DNA of 45,832 nucleotides. Origin: an uncultured Prevotellaceae bacterium. GTDB lineage: Bacteria; Bacteroidota; Bacteroidia; Bacteroidales; Bacteroidaceae. The stretch covers positions 1 to 45,832 of the forward strand of contig CACZCT010000023.1 in assembly GCA_902779745.1 (NCBI GenBank), read 5' to 3'. The position numbers were made by a program, and so were the translations under genes. The notes beneath the pieces are model-generated. The model made no database searches and had not been told where the DNA came from. It saw nothing but the letters and a program-made list of their open reading frames with translations. This document shows positions 42,709-45,832 of this stretch, piece by piece; the first letter of the stretch is position 1; the number at the start of each line of letters is the position of its first letter.

Positions 42709-43350
42709 ATGTATGTGGTATTAGCAGACAACCAGGATATCACCAGGGCAGGTATGATGTATGTCTGTCAGCAAATGGAGCAGGTAGAAATGCATCGTGC
42801 GGAGGATAAGACAGAATTAATTGAGCAACTGAGAAACCATCCTGATGCAGTGGTCGTTTTGGACTACACACTTTTCGATATCAATGACGTGGAAGAGTTG
42901 GAAATCTTGTATCAGCGTTTTCCTCAGGTACAGTGGATTTTCTTTAGTGTCGACCTCTCAGGCGACTTTGTCCGCAGGGTGATTGCCATCGCCCCGCGGT
43001 TTAGTATTTTGTTGAAAGAGTCGCCTATACAGGAAATCCGTGAGTGTCTGTTGTATGGCCAGCGGCATCAGCGGTATATCTGTCAGCGGATGACGGAATT
43101 GCTGTTAGCACCTCAAGTGGTCAGTACAGAGGAGGATGTGAAACTGACTCCCACGGAGATGGAAATCCTGAAAGACATTGCTTTGGGACAGACGACAAAG
43201 GAAATAGCCGAACGACGCTTCTCCAGTTTTCATACCGTGAATACCCACAGGAAGAATATTTTCAGAAAACTAGGTGTCAATAATGTCCATGAGGCGACCA
43301 AATATGCCCTTCGTGCTGGACTTGTTGACTCTGCGGAATACTATATTTGA
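42709..43350 (+). CDS. LuxR/NarL-family response regulator
   Basis: A 213-residue DNA-binding regulator. The receiver domain (1-120) has the phosphoacceptor Asp in VVVLDYTLFD (about residue 47), Ser in FFSVDL and Lys in ILLKES. The first acidic pair is Asp-Asn (LADNQD) rather than Asp-Asp, a mild departure. The C-terminal helix-turn-helix (about 144-205) reads LTPTEMEILKDIALGQTTKEIAERRFSSFHTVNTHRKNIFRKLGVN. It has its own promoter. No HisKA_3-type kinase, the usual partner of this class, is in the window, and the nearby kinases are of the HisKA type, so its partner is uncertain. Confidence 0.92.
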   Translation: MYVVLADNQDITRAGMMYVCQQMEQVEMHRAEDKTELIEQLRNHPDAVVVLDYTLFDINDVEELEILYQRFPQVQWIFFSVDLSGDFVRRVIAIAPRFSILLKESPIQEIRECLLYGQRHQRYICQRMTELLLAPQVVSTEEDVKLTPTEMEILKDIALGQTTKEIAERRFSSFHTVNTHRKNIFRKLGVNNVHEATKYALRAGLVDSAEYYI

Positions 43351-43371
43351 TGTTCGCCGGGAATAAAAAAA

Positions 43372-43399
43372 GTAGGAATTGTCTCACGACAACTCCTAC
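43372..43399. terminator. Hairpin after the response regulator
   Basis: GTAGGAATTGTC (43372-43383) pairs with 43388-43399 with one mismatch and a TCAC loop. An A run precedes it, so the T tract lies on the minus strand; on the plus strand only a CT-rich stretch follows. It probably separates the regulator from lacI. Confidence 0.55.
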
Positions 43400-43505
43400 C
43401 TTCTTCTAACTAACTTATTATCAACTATTCATTACTCATTCTGAATTTCGTTGCAAAAATAATAAGATTTTTCCACACTTTAATCAAAAAATGGCAAAAA
43501 AACTC

Positions 43506-43519
43506 CGTAAACGTTTGCG
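43506..43519. promoter_or_regulatory. Putative LacI-family operator
   Basis: CGTAAACGTTTGCG is a near-perfect palindrome centred on AACGTT, in the style of LacI/PurR/CcpA sites. It overlaps the -33 TTTG (43514-43517) of the lacI promoter, implying autorepression. Confidence 0.6.
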
Positions 43520-43545
43520 TAATTGGAGAAATTTGTCTATTTTTG
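43514..43545 (+). promoter_or_regulatory. lacI promoter
   Basis: TTTG (43514-43517), a 20-bp spacer and TATTTTTG (43538-43545). The box ends 6 bp before the ATG at 43552, so the mRNA would be leaderless or nearly so. Confidence 0.7.
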
Positions 43546-43551
43546 CACTTG

Positions 43552-44580
43552 ATGAATAATAAAAAGCAACATAGGACATCCTTGAAAGACCTGGCAAAAG
43601 AACTGAATGTCAGTATAGCAACAGTCAGTCGTGCCTTACGAAACTCCACTGAAATAGGTGAGGAGATGCAGAAACGTGTAAAGGAATTGGCAAAGAAGAT
43701 GAACTATCGTCCAAATCCTTTTGCACAGAGCCTGCGTAAAGAAGCACCTAAGGTAATTGGGGTGGTAGTGCCCAATCTGGTCACCCATTATTATGCTGCT
43801 GTTCTTGACGGTATAGAGGAGGAGGCCAGAAGGGTAGGCTATAGTGTCATTAGCGCCAACAGTCATGAGAATTTTGAGGATGAGGCTCATGTCATCGACA
43901 ATTTTATAAGTCTTCATGTTGAAGGTATTATTGCCTGTTTGGCTCAGACGACAACAGACTATAGCCATTTTGAGGAACTCTCAGCAATGGGAATCCCTGT
44001 GGTGTTCTTTGGACGTACTTGTCTTTCCGATCGTTTCTCCAGTGTGACGGCAAATGGGGATGAAGCAGCCCAGATGGCTACCCAGCACCTGATAGATACA
44101 GGTAGCCGCCGTATCGCTTTTATCGGAGGTCCAAACCATCTGGATATGGTGCAGCGCCGTAAGCATGGCTATTTGGAGGCATTACGCGAAAACCGTATCC
44201 CTATTGAACGCGAACTGGTAGTGTGTGATAAAATCGACTATGATATCGCGTTGAGGGCTACGGAGCGCTTGCTGAAGAGTCCTAATCGTCCAGATGCCAT
44301 TCTTGCATTTAACGATATCATTACTTTTGCTGCTTTTACATCCATAAAACAGTTAGGGCTCAGGATTCCGGAAGATGTGGCGCTGATCGGTTTTACGGAT
44401 GATGCCCATGCAGCCTATGTGACTCCCCGCTTGTCTGCCATTGAGGACCAGTCCCGTTTAATGGGCATCACGGCTTGTAAGATGTTACTCAGTAATATCA
44501 AGGGGGATACGAAAGTGCATAAGAAAATTGTCCCTCAGCAACTGGTGATTCGCGAGACATCTGCCAAAAACAAAAAGTAG
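43552..44580 (+). CDS. LacI-family transcriptional regulator
   Basis: A 342-residue repressor-type regulator. The N-terminal helix-turn-helix (about 7-30: TSLKDLAKELNVSIATVSRALRN) and hinge region (YRPNPFAQSLRK) precede a periplasmic-binding-protein-like sugar domain starting at VIGVVVPNLVTHYYAAVLDGIEEEA. The inducer is unknown but likely a sugar or sugar phosphate. I start at the ATG at 43552; a TTG three codons upstream lies within the -7 box. A palindromic site sits on its own promoter, and a second AAACGTTT core lies in the leader of the following propeller gene, suggesting that it controls both. Confidence 0.93.
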   Translation: MNNKKQHRTSLKDLAKELNVSIATVSRALRNSTEIGEEMQKRVKELAKKMNYRPNPFAQSLRKEAPKVIGVVVPNLVTHYYAAVLDGIEEEARRVGYSVISANSHENFEDEAHVIDNFISLHVEGIIACLAQTTTDYSHFEELSAMGIPVVFFGRTCLSDRFSSVTANGDEAAQMATQHLIDTGSRRIAFIGGPNHLDMVQRRKHGYLEALRENRIPIERELVVCDKIDYDIALRATERLLKSPNRPDAILAFNDIITFAAFTSIKQLGLRIPEDVALIGFTDDAHAAYVTPRLSAIEDQSRLMGITACKMLLSNIKGDTKVHKKIVPQQLVIRETSAKNKK

Positions 44581-44617
44581 GGCTTCGTGTCAGGAAATTG
44601 AAAAAACAAGTTTTTTA

Positions 44618-44649
44618 TTTGGTGGTATAGTAAAAAAAGTGTATTTTTG
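44618..44649 (+). promoter_or_regulatory. Promoter of the regulator-propeller gene
   Basis: TTTG (44618-44621), a 20-bp spacer and TATTTTTG (44642-44649), matching the consensus. AAACGTTT at 44668-44675 falls in the leader, 6 bp before the ATG. Confidence 0.7.
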
Positions 44650-44667
44650 CAAATACTAACCAAAAAG

Positions 44668-44675
44668 AAACGTTT
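44668..44675. promoter_or_regulatory. Second AAACGTTT operator core
   Basis: The perfect palindrome AAACGTTT repeats the core of the site at 43506-43519 and lies between the -7 box and start codon of the propeller gene. The flanks are less symmetric, so it would be a weaker site. Confidence 0.35.
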
Positions 44676-44681
44676 TGACCA

Positions 44682-45832
44682 ATGACTAAGAAGTCGGTTT
44701 GCTTATTTATATTGATGCTTTTGATGCCATTTGTGGCAAAGGCAGCCATTGATGATATCAAGTTCAGTCGTCTGGACACTCGTGACGGACTCAGTAACTC
44801 TCAGTTATTGTGTATTCTCAGGGATTCCAGGGGACAGATGTGGTTTGGTACACCTTATGGCCTGAACCGTTATGACGGTTATCGCATCAAGACCTTCTAC
44901 TCGTATGCTAAGGACACCACGACCTTGCGTAATAACTATGTTGACGAGATCTATGAGGCATACGACGGCAAGCTTTGGTTGCGACAGGGGATGAACTATA
45001 CCATTTTCGACCCGGTGACGGAAAAATGTGACCGCCATCCGGAAGTAATATTGCATGAATTCGGCATCAAGGGCGGTATAGAGCGCCTTTATATCGACAA
45101 GTATAAGGACTTCTGGGTAAAGACTTTTGACGAGGGCTTTTGGTATTATAGTCCGCATACTAAAAAGATCAGGCATTATCCGTTTGGCTATGGTCCCCAG
45201 CAGTTCAATAATGACTTTGGTGTTTCCAGTTTCGCTGAGTTCGGGAAGAGCCTGTTGGTGTCTTCCAGTAAAGGAGAGATATTCTGCTTCAACCGTGAGA
45301 AAGGCTGGATCAGTTGGAAGAGCAGTTATCTGCGTCGTAAGGGACTTGTCAATGACCAAGATTGTAAACTGCGTATTGACAATCAGGGAAATGTCTATGC
45401 CATCGTCACAGGAAGAGTTTTTGTAAAGCCGATTAATCAGCGCCGCTGGTATCACTCCATGCAAGACTTCCTTCGTTTCAAGGGATTAGAGAATGTGCCT
45501 GAGGAAATGAGTATCTGGGATGTACGTCTTGACAGGAAGAAGCGCTTGTGGATAGCCACCGACCATCAGGGACTGATTGTTGCCGATTGGTATAACAAGG
45601 AGATTCGTCAGTTCCTGACCGATAAGTTTGATGAGTCTACCATCAGTGACAACACCTTGCGTGTCATCTATCAGGACCAACTGGGACGTATGTGGATAGG
45701 CTCCTATATGAATGGTGTCAATCTCTATGCAGAGAGTGGCAATAATTTCCGTAACCTCGAATTAGGAAACATCAATACCATCTGTGTCGATACGGCAGGA
45801 AATTACTGGTTAGGTACGAACGACAAGGGTAT
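44682..45832 (+). CDS. Two-component regulator-propeller protein, N-terminal part (cut by window end)
   Basis: An open frame from the ATG at 44682 runs off the window after about 383 codons. A signal peptide (about 1-20, ending VAKA) is followed by regulator-propeller repeats: GQMWFGTPYGLNRYDG, GKLWLRQG, KDFWVKTFDEGFWYY, KRLWIATDHQGL, GRMWIGSYMNGVNLY and GNYWLGTNDKG. The opening (FSRLDTRDGLSNSQLLCILRDSRG) is classic for the periplasmic sensor of hybrid two-component systems, which detect oligosaccharides and switch on utilisation loci. Whether a kinase, receiver and AraC-type domain follow cannot be seen; a simpler propeller-LuxR protein is an alternative. It lies 101 bp after lacI. Confidence 0.85.
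   Translation, partial: MTKKSVCLFILMLLMPFVAKAAIDDIKFSRLDTRDGLSNSQLLCILRDSRGQMWFGTPYGLNRYDGYRIKTFYSYAKDTTTLRNNYVDEIYEAYDGKLWLRQGMNYTIFDPVTEKCDRHPEVILHEFGIKGGIERLYIDKYKDFWVKTFDEGFWYYSPHTKKIRHYPFGYGPQQFNNDFGVSSFAEFGKSLLVSSSKGEIFCFNREKGWISWKSSYLRRKGLVNDQDCKLRIDNQGNVYAIVTGRVFVKPINQRRWYHSMQDFLRFKGLENVPEEMSIWDVRLDRKKRLWIATDHQGLIVADWYNKEIRQFLTDKFDESTISDNTLRVIYQDQLGRMWIGSYMNGVNLYAESGNNFRNLELGNINTICVDTAGNYWLGTNDKG

Overview
The window looks like a chromosomal segment of a Bacteroidales bacterium, most likely Prevotellaceae. Three things point there. Many upstream gaps carry the Bacteroidota promoter signature (TTTG, 19-20 bp, TAnnTTTG) and few genes have a strong Shine-Dalgarno. Several families are typical of the phylum: DUF349, DUF2723, DUF5686, head-GIN (DUF2807), PAS sensor kinases without attached regulators, and a periplasmic regulator-propeller protein. 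The metabolic genes also fit a saccharolytic anaerobe. I see no tRNA, rRNA, transposase, phage gene or CRISPR array, and no gene-free stretch exceeds 300 bp.

Layout. 34-7086 (minus): TfoX-domain protein and glycerate kinase; a DUF349 coiled-coil protein; CorA with a structured leader; a flippase-like membrane protein and PepD in one operon. 7165-8016 (plus): rsmA. 8017-8300: a gap with a promoter-like box, a dyad, direct repeats and a strong terminator, possibly a small RNA. 8299-16133 (minus): a MATE exporter, then a tight operon of two PAS sensor kinases followed by a secreted GH36 alpha-galactosidase. The first kinase has Tyr in place of the phospho-accepting His. 16276-20080 (minus): cysK and metY (sulfur assimilation), then an NhaD-type antiporter. 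20296-26133 (plus): a cytidylate-kinase-like gene and a rhamnose-type operon (kinase, isomerase, MFS permease, aldolase). The isomerase is of the fucose-isomerase-like family, and the aldolase gene rhaD is frameshifted near its 3' end.

26136-37779 (minus): a DUF2723 membrane glycosyltransferase candidate with a polysaccharide deacetylase, then a six-gene operon (rlmL-like, S9 peptidase, serB, purD, membrane protein, DedA-like). 37912-43350 (plus): a PAS kinase next to a DUF5686 outer-membrane protein, a DUF2807 protein and a LuxR-type response regulator. 43552-45832 (plus): a LacI-family regulator with a likely autoregulatory operator, followed by a truncated regulator-propeller protein, which may be the edge of a polysaccharide utilisation locus.

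The observations most worth following are the H-type pseudoknot predicted over the corA start codon; the kinase pair co-transcribed with an alpha-galactosidase; the AAACGTTT operator shared by lacI and the propeller gene; the 9-bp CTAG-bearing repeats in purD and the rlmL-like gene; the heptamer repeat at the DUF2723 promoter; and the rha operon with a non-standard isomerase and a damaged aldolase. All functional statements come from reading the sequence and from family knowledge; no search was run.
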